64,000 nucleotides of DNA from Carallia brachiata (taxonomy: Eukaryota > Streptophyta > Magnoliopsida > Malpighiales > Rhizophoraceae). The notes under the pieces were generated by a model that saw only the letters and a list, made by a program, of their open reading frames with translations, made no database searches and had not been told where the DNA came from. The stretch lies in assembly GCA_021464245.1 (NCBI GenBank), contig JADCRB010000006.1, positions 372,001-436,000 of the forward strand, in the 5' to 3' direction. Positions 11,626-25,398 of the stretch are shown here, in pieces. The translations under genes were made by a program, and so were the position numbers. The stretch's first letter is position 1; each line of letters starts with the position of its first letter.

Positions 11626-14600
11626 CCCGACTTCTCCCTTCATCTTTTTTTTGGTATCTTTAATTAGATAATTATATATAATTGTGTAGGCAGTTGAGCC
11701 TAAGAACCTGTCTAAGCACTTTTAATGCTTGGACATGGCAGTCAGTCTACTATTTGATTTGACTTGGTGTTAGATCTATATGCATTAGATTACTGATCTT
11801 ATGCACATGTTATTCTATGGTATCATAGCTGCTGTAGAAGGATACCAGTGAAAAGGTTAATGAACTCGCATTTTTTGCATTGTATGAGGAATGGGTCTTG
11901 CACGAGGTTGATAATCATATGTTATACATTCAGATGAAGCTTCTGCCATATTTTGATACTATTTAGGAGAAAAGTCATCAGCAACTAGCCATCCATTTTC
12001 TATGCCATATTTATTTTCTTGTTCGAAGTCCAAAGCTACATGACAATTTTATTAAAAACAATCTCTGTATAGATCTATATTTGATCTACCTGATTTAGCT
12101 GTAGCATTGATTTCTTCCTGTTGTCAGTTTGTTAACTCTTGCCATCAATGCTACTCTGCTGTTATGCAGGACCTTTATGGGAACAAACTTAAATCCTTTG
12201 TGGGAGAAGTTTCTTATTCCATCAGAAGGTGTTTCTCCAAGCATCTAAAATGTGCATCATTAAGTGCATCTTTCTTTATTTCTGGGCCAACATCAACTGC
12301 TAGTCTGCGACTCAACAATGAATTCTTCATCGCTTAGTTGCACTTAGCTAAATAGATCTAGTTTCTCCAGTGATGAACATCAACAGTGAGCATTACATCA
12401 CAATTTTGTGTTTTGTGCTTCTATTCCCTTTCAAATTGCATGCTGATGCTGGTTGAATTACAGCAGCACAGGAATCCGATGGGATAGCTTATTATGATTG
12501 GCACAACATCATCATTTTCGAGTTCTCCTCTCCTGTAATAATAAGTTTGATGCTCTGGTTTCCTCTTTGTCTTTGTAGATGATCCTATCCAGTGTCAACA
12601 CACCTCTAGTCCACTAGGTAATGGTGCAGTCGTGGAGACATCTGACAAAAAAATAGTCGTGTTGCAAAGAAGTCAAAATGTTGGGGAATTTCCTGGATAT
12701 TATGTTTTCCCTGGAGGCCATCCGGAGGTGCGAATCTGGAAAATAAACGTGCATCCTTCTTAATGGTTACCATTTGTGTGATTAATGCCCAGCCAGCTGG
12801 TTATGTGATGCATTTTTAGTCTCTTTCCTCATTGTTTCTGGCACACTGGATATGCTGTCATCCTGTAACTTGTTTGCTTGGTGGATGTTCCTCATCATAT
12901 ATTTTTCAAACCACTTGAATCTGTTCTTCTTTCCTCCTTTGTAATGCATTTTGTCTTCATTTTTTGATCTGTTTGTCTGACAGTGATAAATGTTTTATGT
13001 GTGATAAAACTTTGCTTTTCTGATGGCCAACAGCCTGAAGAAGTTGGACTGGCAACTCACCAAATTGCCAAAGAGTTTGCAGAAATTGAGTTTAACCAGA
13101 AAGTTTCTCGAGAAATGTTTGATAGCATTCTTCGTGAAGTTGTTGAAGAAATTGGAGTGCCAGTTGCATCTCTAGTGAGTGAAACTTTTTAATTCAAATT
13201 GCTTGATACTGATTCTTCTTTCTTATAAATTTCGGACACATCAGTAGGAGGCTAGGAGCACCTTTTGCAAAATTGTTGATTGTTTTTTTTTTACTCTAAC
13301 TCTTCCAATGAAAATGAAATTATTAAGTGATCAGAATTAGAAGTTTGTTTTTGATATGCCGATGAATGTGCCAATCACGTATAAATGTTGTTGTGTCCAT
13401 AGTTAGTCATCAATATTGCTGCAGCCAATTAGTATGTTAGAATGTGGACACTCATCAATATTTCTCCGCCAATGGCTATGTCAGGGTTCTTAATTTATTC
13501 AACTTTATTTTAATGTCTTACATATGGTTTTTAGGGGAGACTAATCACCTGAGATTGTTTTCTTCATAAATTGCATATTTTTTGCTGCATAAAGTATGGT
13601 GTAGCTATTGTTACACAATTTCTGCTTTTGTTATTCCATGCTAAAGCTTCTTCACTTAGGAGAAATAATGCTCCACTCCCAAAGGATTGGAAAAATAACT
13701 TTCTTGACTCAATGATGATTAACTTGGTCCACAATGATCAACTCATCCAGACTCTGCCTTTAAACATTTCTGCAGTGTAATCCACTTTTCATAGGTGTAT
13801 CCCGCAGGGTCTTGAATGTTAGACCAACTGCTTTTTTCTTCATCAAATGCAATCTTCATTCAAAAGATGTTCAACAACTTTATCATAGTGCACAAGATGG
13901 CTTTGAGTCAATCCAGCTTTATACAGTTGACCTGGTAAGTAAATGTACATTCTATACTTCATTTTGGATGTCTACAAGTATTTAGACTTTATACATGGGA
14001 AATGAAAGCATAAGCCAAAGCCAGTCTCATTGAACCTTGCTCCTTTGCCTAATTCAAAGCCTTGTGTCTCCTATCCCATCATGTCAGGAAACAAACACTG
14101 AAAAGCCCCAGTTAGGCATTTGCTGCTAACAACTGTCATCGAAGCATTTTACCAGCTTAATTGTCATTGAAGTAGTGGAACACGTATACATGCACTGGAT
14201 AGCAAAAGTTTCAAAAGGGTGATCTTCAGGTTTGAATGGAGAAATTCAACATTTGTTGAAATGAATGTGTGAGTTATTGAGTTGCTTCATATCAATGTTG
14301 CAGCAGAATATTTGTACTTTCTGCGGTGGGAATATCCTTGATGGGTGATAATCTATTGAATTCCAAAAAATACATAAAGCATGAAAGTGTTGCTATAAGG
14401 TTTTACAAGAACAAAACTGCTCTCATATGTCTTCCTTTTTCCTATGCTGTATCTGGAAAGAGATGTTTTGACTCGTGAGGTGCCTTCAGAGATATCATTT
14501 GATGAGACTAGAGCATATTGCTTAAATTATTCCAGTAGCTATTCGATAAAGTTTAGGCAATTGATTTGTTTGTTGTCAATATATCGGTTGATTTAGAGAA

Positions 14601-14649
14601 CATGGCATCTAAAATGCCTGGCTGCCATCAAGGTGGATTTGCTCTCTAA
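10522..14649 (+). CDS. NUDT9: Nudix hydrolase, plant NUDT9-like (nine exons, two frame lesions)
   Basis: Exons read as 10522-10582, 10696-10770, 11130-11186, 11496-11578, 12170-12228, 12579-12727, 13034-13174, 13776-13934 and 14599-14649, all with GT-AG introns and compatible phases from exon 2 on. The protein resembles plant Nudix hydrolase 9 (related to animal NUDT22): a VSVIFDQTYDRIPHPD start region, YGGYTL, GLTDYRTFMGTNLNPLWEKF, then the Nudix box. The box is split: GGHPEPEEV is separated by a long insert from REVVEEIGVP, which keeps the metal-binding REUXEEXGU core. The family cleaves nucleoside-diphosphate-linked compounds; the substrate here is unknown. Exon 1 is one base out of frame with exon 2 in a CT-rich run (10548-10557), since the matching peptide CPSGFSPSQ lies in another frame. 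The last exon stops early at 14647 after HQGGFAL, apparently through a one-base loss. Family call sure; NUDT9 assignment rests on recall of the family. Confidence 0.85.
11584..11622. repeat. (CT)n microsatellite in a Nudix gene intron
   Basis: About 19 CT units beginning a few bases after the donor site of the fourth coding exon, followed by a run of C. It extends the pyrimidine-rich start of the intron. Confidence 0.95.
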
Positions 14650-17600
14650 GATGATGGTAGAAGCTTCAAAGAATATCTGATGGTTGCTACCTGTAAGAAG
14701 CCAGCCAGCCTCACTGTCTTAGGCCCTCGGTAGTCGTCCGTGATAGCATGCTGACTTCAACTCTCCCAAACCTGGCATATCAGGACTTACCACAATAACA
14801 AGAACTAATTCAAGGTTTATCGTATCAATACATAACCTGGGGTGTGAACTATGAAGGTCTTGGTTTGATTCTTTCAACCATTAAATTCGTATTTCTAGTA
14901 TCAACCTTAAGTAAATGTTTAAAGGGGGCGAGCAAAGACTTCTGGTTCAATGTTTATTTTCTTCCCTCCACCACTATTAGTGAGCTTGTAATTTCTCTGG
15001 TGCATATTATTGAGCTTGTAATTAGACGTAGGGTGATTACAGGCGTCATGGCATTTTGCCTTCGAAACGATAACATCAGTAACAATTATAAGCATTATTA
15101 TTTATCTGGGTTACTGATTATTGATTAGCAGGCATTTTATCCTTAATTTTTATAGACAACGAAAAAATTTGGTGGATTCAATTCTGTTCAATTTAATATA
15201 TATTTTTAATACCTTCGTTTGGTAACACAATTTTTAAAATTCGAGAATTCAATTGGATTTTTACACTTTAATGAACAAACTAATATGCCAGCGTATGGTA
15301 GAATTGAATTGCATTGTAAAATTTGTGCCTAATGAACTATTACAGATCATATTTTATTTTTGATCCCACAGCTCATATTTAGCGTGGGATTATTCCTTTT
15401 TTTTTTTTTTCCATTTCCTGTCGTGGGCCCTACCCATGGTTCTGGCCTTCAACACTTCCGTGGATAGCTGCGAGTTGCACTTAACAATTACCATAACAGT
15501 GTAAACCAAAAAAACAATTACCATAACAGTAGTGGAATGCCTTTTTCCTGGGATTCCTTTAAACTCAATTGTGAACTTGTTGCCGTCCGATTTGGGGCTT
15601 GTGCTAAGTTTTTCTTTCTCGCTTTCTTGACGGCCGAATTGGAATTCGAGACCTTACAAAAACAACCGGAGCATTACCAATAAGTACAGAATAAGGTCTG
15701 GTCTATGACCATGTAGAATTTGTGTCTGAGCCTTTGATTTTTCTTTTTCTTCAGTCTTAAAAATGACCCTCAAAAAATGACCCTCAAGATGGACCTGCTG
15801 GGGAGAAAGAGTTACAGCAGTGAAAATTTTCTTACAGAAAAGTTTCTTTTCCCTTTTCAATTGGATTAAGACTTCTAACTTGGCGTGACTTTTTTTTGTG
15901 CTAGACTTTGCGTGTTTTATGTACCTCTCCCTCTTTCCCCCCGGTTAGGGGCGTTAGAGGTTCTCTTGAGATTCTTGTATCTACGCTTTGGGGGGCTCCG
16001 TTTCTCTCAGCGATGCCAGTGGATGGTATGAGACCGCAGAGACTGCAGTAAGATTACTAAAGATATGTTGTCTATTTCTATATTCTTACGATGCGTTTGA
16101 CATACGGTATAAAACAAATAGTATAAGATAAACTAGTCTTTTATAGATTATATAAAATATTATAGGATAAAAGTAATTTATCCTATATTATTCTTTTTTT
16201 TTTTTGGTCTTGTATCTTATATTATTCTATTTTAATTCATATGTACCAAACGACCTTTAAACCCCAAGATGGCCGGGGAAAGGCCCTCTGGTGCTGGCGG
16301 GCCGAGATGAGAGGCCTTGCGCGATAGGCGTGGAAGGCATGATTTTTGTGTTTGGTTGGAACCGCGACAGATTTGATCTGTTTGGGGAGATGTTCGATCA
16401 CTTGTTGAATGTTTGGGAGTCATTACCCCATCCTCGTTTTAAGATTGGGTATCTCTAAAATTTGTGTAGTGGTCGGTAGAGAAACCCTCTTGCAATTCTT
16501 AGTTGGCGGCCTAATTATTGAATGTTTTCTTTTTCATTTTACAGGTACAAATTAATTAGTTGGTGATGCTAGTGTTTCATAATTACTACAATTTAGATTA
16601 AATAGATTTGAATGAGTAAAAAAATTAAGATAACGCCCAAAAAAAAATTGTGTAAAGAACAGTAAGAAAGTAATGACATGAGATATTTTTTTATATAATC
16701 TTAAATTTTTATATTCTTTTACATTTGAGTTTTAAATATTTTTTAAATTTAATTTGAATTTTAAATTTTTTAATATCATGTCAAATTAATTCATTTATTG
16801 ATGAAAAATCCTCAATCTATTAGTCAACGAGTTTGACCTAATAAAAGTTATTTAGAAAAAATTAAAGATACAAATTAAATATTTTTTTCATTAACAAATA
16901 TATGAATTCAATATTTTTTTAATCAACATATACATAAATTAACGTGTATATTTGTTGAAAGAAAAAATATCTAATTCATATATTTAATTTTTTTATATAA
17001 TTTTTGTTAGATCAAACTTATTAACCAACACATTGATTATTTTCTATCAATAAATTAACTAATTTGATAAAAAAAATTAAAAAAATTAAAATTTAAATAT
17101 AAAAAAATATATAAAAATTTGAGGCTAAAAAAAATGCACAACCAACGCGGCTGACGTAAATAGCAAAGAAAATTGATGGCGCCTGGAGACAAATAATATA
17201 TTCGGTGTAAAGTGTTGTAAAATATACAACAGTTTTTGTTGACAAGGTCTTATTGACCATGCGGTGAAGCGGCGCAATTCGTTTTAGTGGGTCAGTGAAA
17301 TCATATAAAAAAAAGAACGTCGTACTTCTTCAGAGTCTACTCCCATCCCACCAGCCATTCTTCGTCCCACGGCATCCTTCTAGAGAATTTTTTTCTGCTT
17401 GTCCAAAGACTACGGTTGCTAGTTTTTTCTTTTTTTTTGGGAAAAAAAAAACCATTTCACATTACTGTCACCTCGAAATAGAATACATTAAAGTTGGAAG
17501 CCGAATAGGAATTTTTTTTTTTAACATAAAGGAAATCGTTGTATTAAATCAATTGAAAATTATATATAGATCAATTTAAAAACGTCAGAAGAGTCTGCAT

Positions 17601-18035
17601 ATAATAGGAATAAAAACGGCACCAATATCTTATATTGAGCATGGTTACAAAAAACAAAAGCTGAACAGACTTGAAGTCCGTTTAAACAAAACTCTCAAAA
17701 AAGGTAGAAGTCGAATAAAACTTGAAATGTGACGTAGATGAAGAATAAACTGCAATTAAATATCCATTTAAAAACAAACTTCAATTAAATAATTTAAGGT
17801 TCACTACATTTATTATTCCCAACTTGCTGGAACAGAAAATAGAAAAGAAGCAAAACATAAGTATTGAAATGAAAAATTGAGTGATGAGAGGATTATATCC
17901 ACACCGGTATGGATGAATAAAATGTATTTCTTTTTTTTTTTTTTTGGTCCTAAGGATGTTAATAAAATGTATTTTCATAATTGAGAACAGACATTCCAAA
18001 AGAGAGAGAGAGAAAAAGTGTCAGCAGGAGACTTC
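14650..18035. other. Intergenic region between the Nudix and malectin-LRR genes
   Basis: The first part is the presumed 3' UTR of the Nudix gene. The rest is AT-rich with no recognised gene. Open frames at 14844-15128, 15654-15860, 16232-16423, 17295-17579 and 17781-17999 have no family features. Around 16260-16440 the base composition becomes more GC-rich without coding similarity. A small TIR element lies at 16092-16254. Confidence 0.55.
16092..16254. mobile_element. Small TIR element (MITE-like, about 163 bp)
   Basis: The left end reads TGCGTTTGACATACGGTAT. The right end, ATGTACCAAACGAC, is its imperfect inverted complement (GTCGTTTGGTACAT). The interior is AT-rich with a TATAGGATAAAAGTAATTTATCCTATA-type palindromic centre. 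There is no coding capacity. Confidence 0.5.
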
Positions 18036-20974
18036 TTATTTGCTGCTTACAGTCTGCTGGCTACCATTCTGTGCTTGTGGGTCAACTTGGTTAATGATCT
18101 GTGTCGCTACTTGTTCTTGGATGTTGACCTGGATTTCATTGACCAGATCTTCTCCAAATCTGCCTACCACTGGACTCACTGGGGATCCATGTGCCAGTGG
18201 TCTTCCCTCGTTAGGCTTATTGGCTCCACCAGCTTGTCCTGAAAGAGACAACAAAACTTGGCATTAGAAATAGAAATTATAATAGAGCTTCGCTACGCGA
18301 TTGATTTGACGTATTCTAGATATGAACCCACATTGTATATTTGTAATTCTCATTTTTAATTACGATCATGCGATCATGAATTGAAAGACTAAAAATAGAA
18401 TTTTTAGAATATATAATGGTAGGTGGCTAAAGTTGAAAGTGGCTTGCATAACCTGCAGCTAAGGCTGCTTTTTTCCTCTTATGGCGCAGGACAGCCCACA
18501 ATCCCACAGCCCACAGAATAACGGAAGTTGGGATAATGGATCCAAGAATTGCTGGAAGCTTGCTACTTTTTTTCTTCCTGCCGCCCGAAGGGTTGCTGGT
18601 AAACTCCCCACCGTGCCGGTTGTCTCGCATGAATTGCCAGAGACACACAAGTTCGGGTTGCCTGATACCCTGCAATTGATCCAAGGCATAGCCTGTAAGA
18701 ACGTAAATGATGCAGAAACCAAAACTAAGATGTGCCTGCGAAGCTTACACTAGTTTCAAGTTTCTGTTGTTTGATATTGAGCTCGGAATTGCTCCACTGA
18801 AGGCATTGTCTGCTAGATTCCTGATGGCGACAAGAGAAAGTGTTACCCTTCAAGCAAGTATATAGACTTGGGGTTGATTTCAGAAAAATGAAAACAAGTG
18901 TGAATCTTACAGTTCTTTCAGGTTGGGAAAGTTGCCAAGGAAATCAGGAATCTGTCCAATTATGCTGTTGTTATGCAAATCTCTGCAGATTTATTTGAAA
19001 CAGAACAATTAATCCTTTTAAGGACTAAGGAAAGTAACATATGTTTTTCAGGTAGGACCAACTACATTTGAATTTCTTGAGATCTTACAACGTGAGCGTG
19101 TCGTGCACTATAACTTTTTTAAACACATGGTTTTTATTTTTCACTTTGTGTTTATTGTTATTTGACTTACATGGTCTCAAGAGCATCCATTGAACTAAAA
19201 TCTGGAAGTGGGCCTGACAGATCAAAGCTACCAAGATGCCTGAATCCCAAAAAAACGAAGATTAATACAGAAAAATGAGAATTAAATTCAAGAGGAAATG
19301 AAACAAAATTCTAAGATTAGATAGCAAGGAAGATATCTATAACATACAATGCTGTGACGCGAGGAATAGCACCGGAGCTGCAATTGAGCCAATCCCATGT
19401 ATATGGAGAAGGGAGACATGGATCGCCAGACCAATCCTGTAACACCGTGAATAGAGTTTGCCATTGTCCTAGACCATTTACTGCCATATCATAAAAATTC
19501 AGACAGTTCAATTTCTACCCTATTAGTTGGTTAGTTGTTTAAACAAAAAATATATTGAAGTGTAAAATGCTGAATTTGGATACCAACCATCGTTACTGTT
19601 AGTCCCATCTGTCAGTGGATCGCTAACTGCAAAGAATTCTGCAGCATTAATCAGAGGAGGGAGGGTAGAATCTGCAGTGGGCACCAAAGAAAACGTGGTG
19701 TTTGCTGAAGCTGAGATGTTATAGATAGTCCTCTCTTCGACTTCTGCATATGGCGGACTGATGGTGTCCGAAACAGACCCGTTGTTTATGTAAACCTGAA
19801 AGGATCTATTCTGGGTTGTTTCGAGCTGAGTCACTTCGGAGAAGTAAAGGTTAATGTAAATGGGGATTTCTGTAGTTGGCAGAGCTGGGATCAAGTTTAT
19901 TATAGAATTTCCTGTACTTCTAATTGCATTCTGTAGCACTTCCTTAGGTGGTCTGTCGGCTATGTTATTATTAATGAATGTTTCCTGGCTCGTGATAACA
20001 GTAAATCCATCACCAGCTCTTGCTGGAACCCAAATCCGATCGTAAGGATCAGCCATGTACCTGAACATCAGTCAACAGCTATCAGTTATTTTTATCAAAC
20101 GCTTTTAGTTTTATCAGCTATCAAAATTTATCAAACTAGAGCACTAGATATAGCCCAGTTGGTTGAGGTTCGGTGCCTCCAACCTCCTGATCCCCTTACT
20201 GCTGGGCTACGAGCTCCAATGGACAAAAATTTATTACATTGGATCAGATTCTTTTTACCTTACAGTTTCACTGGCACCATAAGCAACCCTGGACAACAAA
20301 AACAAAGCAACATCCGAACCGACAGAACTATACATGTTTGAGTCCAAGGTCCGGAACTCAAGAGCCGAAATGAATGGAAACTGGTCAGGCTGCGTTTGAG
20401 CAAGACAAACGCTTAAAGAATTACTCTTTGTAACATAGATTACTTCATAATACACAAGCCTGTCGATCGAGGTTTGGACCGTGACCCAGAAGTTGCCATC
20501 AAAATGCATGTCAAAAGAAGGAGGAGATCGGCTGTTGTCATAATTCCCATAGAAGAAGCTGGCCCGGACTAAAACTTGGTCGCCCTTATCGGCTGGTACG
20601 GTGTAGCAGTTCTTTTCCGAGATGAGAACACCCTGAGAGTGTTCATTACAGGAGACACTGAATTACTGTTCTGAACTACCTCGGATCGCCTTGCTGGACA
20701 AAGGTGTCATCTCCTTGCCATATCAAAGAGTTGTTATCCGTGTAAGAACGGGATGCTCCACAATCAATGCTCAAGAAGACTGCAAGTTTTGTTCATGAAA
20801 TTTTTGGTGTTAGATTAATTGTAAAAAGAAGAAAATAATTATGAAAGGATTAAAGGGTTTTAAAGAAAAAAAAAAAAAAAGAAGGAAAAATGAAAGCTTA
20901 CCATCTGCATATGCTTTTAAAGCAAATAAAGCCAATATTACAAGGAGTAATACTAATACATGGCTTCTAGCCAT
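18036..20974 (-). CDS. Malectin-like / LRR membrane protein without kinase domain (nine exons)
   Basis: Read right to left, exons are 20902-20974, 20259-20779, 19588-20060, 19348-19480, 19171-19239, 18911-18982, 18749-18820, 18453-18669 and 18036-18238. Order: signal peptide (MARSHVLVLLLVILALFALK), malectin-like carbohydrate-binding region (FLSIDCGAS, ASFFYGNYD, HFDGNFWVTV, DPYDRIWVPA), LRR N-cap (WSGDPCLPSPYTWDWLNC), three LRRs each on its own 69-72-base exon (LGSFDLSGPLPDF, DLHNNSIIGQIPDF, NLADNAFSGAIPSS), a membrane helix (ILGSIIPTSVILWAVGL), a basic stop (RHKRKK) and a ~68-residue tail ending at TAA 18036-18038. No kinase follows, as in the Arabidopsis di-glucose-binding/LRR proteins (At1g25570 type). 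The role is probably extracellular ligand or wall sensing through a partner; this is inference. Three one-base losses break the frame, near 20681-20684, 20613-20616 (T run) and 18607-18618. Confidence 0.85.
20140..20215 (+). repeat. Possible tRNA-derived SINE fragment in an intron
   Basis: Inside the second intron of the malectin-LRR gene, TAGCCCAGTTGGTTGAGG resembles a pol III A-box region and is closely followed by GGTTCGGTGCC, close to a B-box. The spacing is shorter than in a real tRNA and no cloverleaf forms, so at best this is a decayed SINE head. Confidence 0.3.
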
Positions 20975-22929
20975 GCTGGACTGGGGACTGAGTGCCGAGA
21001 TGGAGACTGGGAATTAATGAAAACTATAGCCTATCTTATATGTACACAAAGAACTAATGAAGCTTGATTATAGCCTATCAAATCTTATTGATGGACGATC
21101 GATTTTGCACCTTTATAAGGAGCTAGGCAGCTAGCCGTGGCTTATATGAAAAGAAAAAATAAAAAATGTTTGTGTAATGAATTTTTGGTGTGCCAATATG
21201 TCCAGGGTGAAATAAGATTGAAAGTTTTTATAATAAAATTAATAATATCTGTAATAAAAAATTAACAATTTTAATTTATATTGTAAAAATTATCAATATT
21301 GTTACGTTTAAAATACCAATTAAAAAATAAAAAATCACGACATATATTAGTATTTTATACGAAATTAGGTTCTGGGGTGGGTGAGTCGACCATGCTCAAT
21401 GGTTAATTACCACTGGTCATTTTTTCTGCATGAGACGACCTTAATTCATTCACATGGCAACAGGTGAATAAAAAATTAATCATTCATTCTTCTACCTTGT
21501 ATTTGGGTTAAATATGGACAAAAATTATATTATTTAAAAAAGAACAAAAGAATTTTCCGGCATATAAAGCCGAAGTTCAGAAATCATATGCGCAGGATTC
21601 TTGGCGCGTTTGAAAACAATCCTTCCGTGTATGAGAACTCTTTTGGATTTATGTATATTGTTGACCTTGACTTCACTGTGCCCACTCAATTTTGAAGGGG
21701 CCTGCTTTTCGGTCCATACGGTGCATCTACACATTTACACATTTGGATCATACGTTATTGATAAAGTATAATAAATTTTTAATTTAATGTAAAATTAGAT
21801 AAGTATTATTTTAAAACTTAAAAGTGTAGATTATATATGATAAATGTTAAAAAAAATAAAATTTTTTAACTTTAAAAAAAAATTTAAAAATATTATTACA
21901 TAAATTATCAATATAATTATATTTTATTAATAATAGTTTGCATTTTCTCTCACACTTATGACCGAAACTTTTTCAGATTTTGTTGAAAGGTCTTTAAAGG
22001 CAAAAACATGGATTTGCTTCTTGCTAGTTGCTAAAGAGACACAGTGGGCGTTCAAAGTATGCGGCCGATTGGGTTTCCTCAAAAAGAAGTTGACTTGCGA
22101 TAAGCTAAGTCAGTCAACCAATTAACAAATGATTAAATTATTCAGAGTCCCGTTAGAGAGCGGAAAAGAGAAGGATAAGTTTTTATTTTTGGTCAAAATA
22201 TTTGTGATATATTTAAAATTAAGTATAATATGCAAAAAAAAATATTTTAAAGTTATAGATATAAATTTTACTTATTTATATCTAATTGTATACACATAAT
22301 TTTTCTTAAATAAATTAAAAAAATATAAAAATAAGGGCACAAGTCAGCCGGACATGTCTTTCTCTCTTCTCCCTCTTCTTAATTGTCGAGTTCCATTATA
22401 ATTTCAAAAATTTTTTTGTCTGAAATTTTATCCGATTGTAATAAGATTTTGATTTTTTACAACATTATGATATTTTTTATAATAAAAAAATAAGATTTAC
22501 TTCTATTTTTTATTATGAAAAATATTACAATTATTATAATAATTGGAGACATTGTTACAATTGAATAAAAATTTAGTCAAAAAATTTTTAATGCCCTGCT
22601 TGTTTCCTTAATTGTCGACTTAATGTTCTTATAATCATCATTTAGTTGGGTACGCCGTGTCCTCTGTACGCGCACGCGCATGAATGTACAGGGACGCTCG
22701 CGCATGAAGATACGGTGACGTTCATTTCATTCCCTATGATGACGTTACTGGCTATGATCGCTCATGCTCATCTATTATCCAAGACTCGCTATTGGGTAAT
22801 TTAACCTGCCAATCAACGGACAGGGGATTAAACGAGCTCGCCATTAGTCATTCTCATATCGATACATCATACATATGACCATATGAGACAATTGCGCAGG
22901 GATTAATTGCATTCGACAATCACTGGACA

Positions 22930-23500
22930 ATACCGGTTGGTTCAATTGAAAAAATTGGAAACTCATCTTAAGTCCGATTTGGTTCAAACCTAAAAATAAA
23001 ATTCAGATCGAATAGAAAAAAACTGGTCAAAAACCAAAAAAATCGGTCAAAACTCGAGAAAACTGACAAAAAATCGGACCGGATGAACCAGTTTAATTTA
23101 AATCAAAAAATTTTAAATTATAATTTGACCCAAAATTTTATCTAAATTATAATTAAAACTCTAATTTTAACTAAAAATTTTAATTTAGTTCTCAATTGAT
23201 TAAAATTTTCAATTTAATCTTTAAAATTTAAAAATTAATATTTAATCACTATTTATAAATATTATTTTTTCAATTAATTTTTATAAATTATATTTTGTTA
23301 AATATACTAATTGTAATATCTTTAATGTATGTAAATATTGATATAATTCTAAAATATACTTTATTTTAAATATTTATTATCATTCTTATATAATATAACA
23401 TTTTATATAATTATATAAGTTATATAAAAATTTAATTTTTATATATTTAATATTATATATCAGTTTTACCGCGATTTTACTGGTCGAACCGGTTGAATAT
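22930..23500. repeat. AT-rich repeat with inverted CCGGTT ends
   Basis: The left end contains ACCGGTTGGTTCAATTG and the right end GGTCGAACCGGTTGAAT, in opposite orientation. The left arm also has repeated AAAATCGG/AAAAACTGG strings. The interior is almost only A/T. It looks like a non-autonomous repeat; edges and class are not resolved. Confidence 0.4.
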
Positions 23501-23994
23501 TGAATTTCTCAATTTTTCGATTTAATGACCGCTTCCGTTCTGACAATCTTGCGTAAGACTCACTTTTTTTATTAAAAAATATTATTATATATAAAATGTA
23601 TATAAAAAAACTTAAATGACTATATAAACAATAATCTTTGTAATAACCGTATATATATTTTCTTCATCTCTCTTCCTTTGCACATTTATCTCAATTACAT
23701 GGGCATCATAAATTCTTTCAAAAAAAATTCGCACAACCCACTGTACCACGTCACCCTATTCCCCTTCTTTGTCTCTGCGCCTGGTCTCTGTAACTTCTTC
23801 GTTAATTGATCTTCGTTGATTGATCTCCTTGGCTGGTGAGATCACAACACAATGGCATAGATAAATTCAATATAGTCGTAACGAAGTCACAATCACTCTA
23901 CTATGTAGATCAAAAGTTGAAATCTTCACTACGGTATTAATATATGAGTGCATTTTCTTCGTCATTGTACTTGGTAATGCTAAAATGACTTTTA

Positions 23995-24241
23995 TGGTGT
24001 ATTTCAATTTGATGAGAAAAAAATAATTCAAAAATTTTAATTTAAAAAATATTATTATTATTATATTTTTTATATTTTTTTTTTCACAACTTCTTAATCA
24101 ATCTAAATAACAAATATTTACTTTTTCTCCCATAAATTATTTTTTATTTTTTTATTTTTTTCATAAATTCTTCAAAAATCTAAATAATTTTATATTCTCA
24201 CAATTTTACATCTCCAACTGCCTAACTATCTAAACACAGCA
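23995..24241. mobile_element. Tourist-like MITE (about 247 bp)
   Basis: The flanks carry TTA on both sides (23992-23994 and 24242-24244). The ends TGGTGTATTTCAAT and, in reverse complement, TGCTGTGTTTAGAT are imperfect inverted repeats. The interior is AT-rich and non-coding. A TTA target duplication with short TIRs is the pattern of PIF/Harbinger-derived MITEs. A better-preserved relative lies at 41125-41454. Confidence 0.5.
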
Positions 24242-25398
24242 TTAATTACTTTTTGAAAAAGAAAAAAGCTATCCCGCACTCAACGGCGGACATAACTTTT
24301 AAAGTCCCCAGCATCAATAGTCGTCCACGTCACATCCAATTGCTTCCCCCACGTCGAGGATCGCAGTGGGCTACTGGCCTTTACAGAATAAACAACACCC
24401 GCACGTAACCCAATCTTTTTCTCCTCCAACTCTCCATTCTACGCAAAACTCAAACGTTAGTTGTCAGTAGAAGCTCCCCTCCTTTTTAACGCCGTAACAT
24501 ACCGGAACACAGAGTCCCGTCAAATTTCCCGTCTTCACCTAGTAATTATGGAAGAGTCAAAACAGTCATTCAATTTACAAATTTTAGTTTAAGTAACTTT
24601 TAATTTAGTCACGGAAAAACATCTAATTTAGCCTCTCAAAACCTTTTCTCTGTTACCAATTAGTAACTTAACCTTCTATTTTGCATCTATTCCAATTCTA
24701 AACTCGATATTCCACTTGCAATTAATTGACTACTTTTCTTTTTAATATATGTTAATGATGTTCAATTAAAAACTCAAGTACTTTCGGTCAAAATAAAATT
24801 TGTTGTGAAAAACTATAATTGCATCAAAATATTGATTTAAGGATAAAAAATGGAACTGAGTTTTGAAGTCTGAGAACCGTCTATAAGATTGGTCTAATTG
24901 GCAAGGTGGATTGTTAGCTTTATTGAAAAAAATTATCTCGTTAATTTGCTAATTTTTGAGTAAATGACTTGGTTTTAACAAGGTAACCTTACCTAGGTTC
25001 CAGACTTACGAGTTATCAATCCGATTATCGGGCTGACACCAAGGATTTAATATGGGATATTATTTCCTCAGCCTGAATCAAACGGCCTATCACTGCAGTG
25101 AGGGACGAAAGGAACCGTGAACAAGAACCAGTTCGTATTGCTTCATTGGGCGGACACGGCATATTTAGGAGGTGCGATGTGTAGGACATGTATCTAATAT
25201 GAGTACGTTGAGATGCTTTGGACACGTGTTAAACACGTTTAAAAGTATTTGTTAAATTTTTTTAAAAATAAAAATCGGATAAATATGTTAAACACAAAAA
25301 GTATAAGTGTTTGATATTCTATATATACGTCAGAATATTTTTTAATTTTAAATAATAAATTCTTTAAAAAAAAAATGAAAACATAAAAACATTTTCCT

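Noticed and set aside
20140..20215. Candidate tRNA gene
   Set aside because: A- and B-box-like strings are present but too close together and no cloverleaf can be drawn; kept only as a possible SINE.
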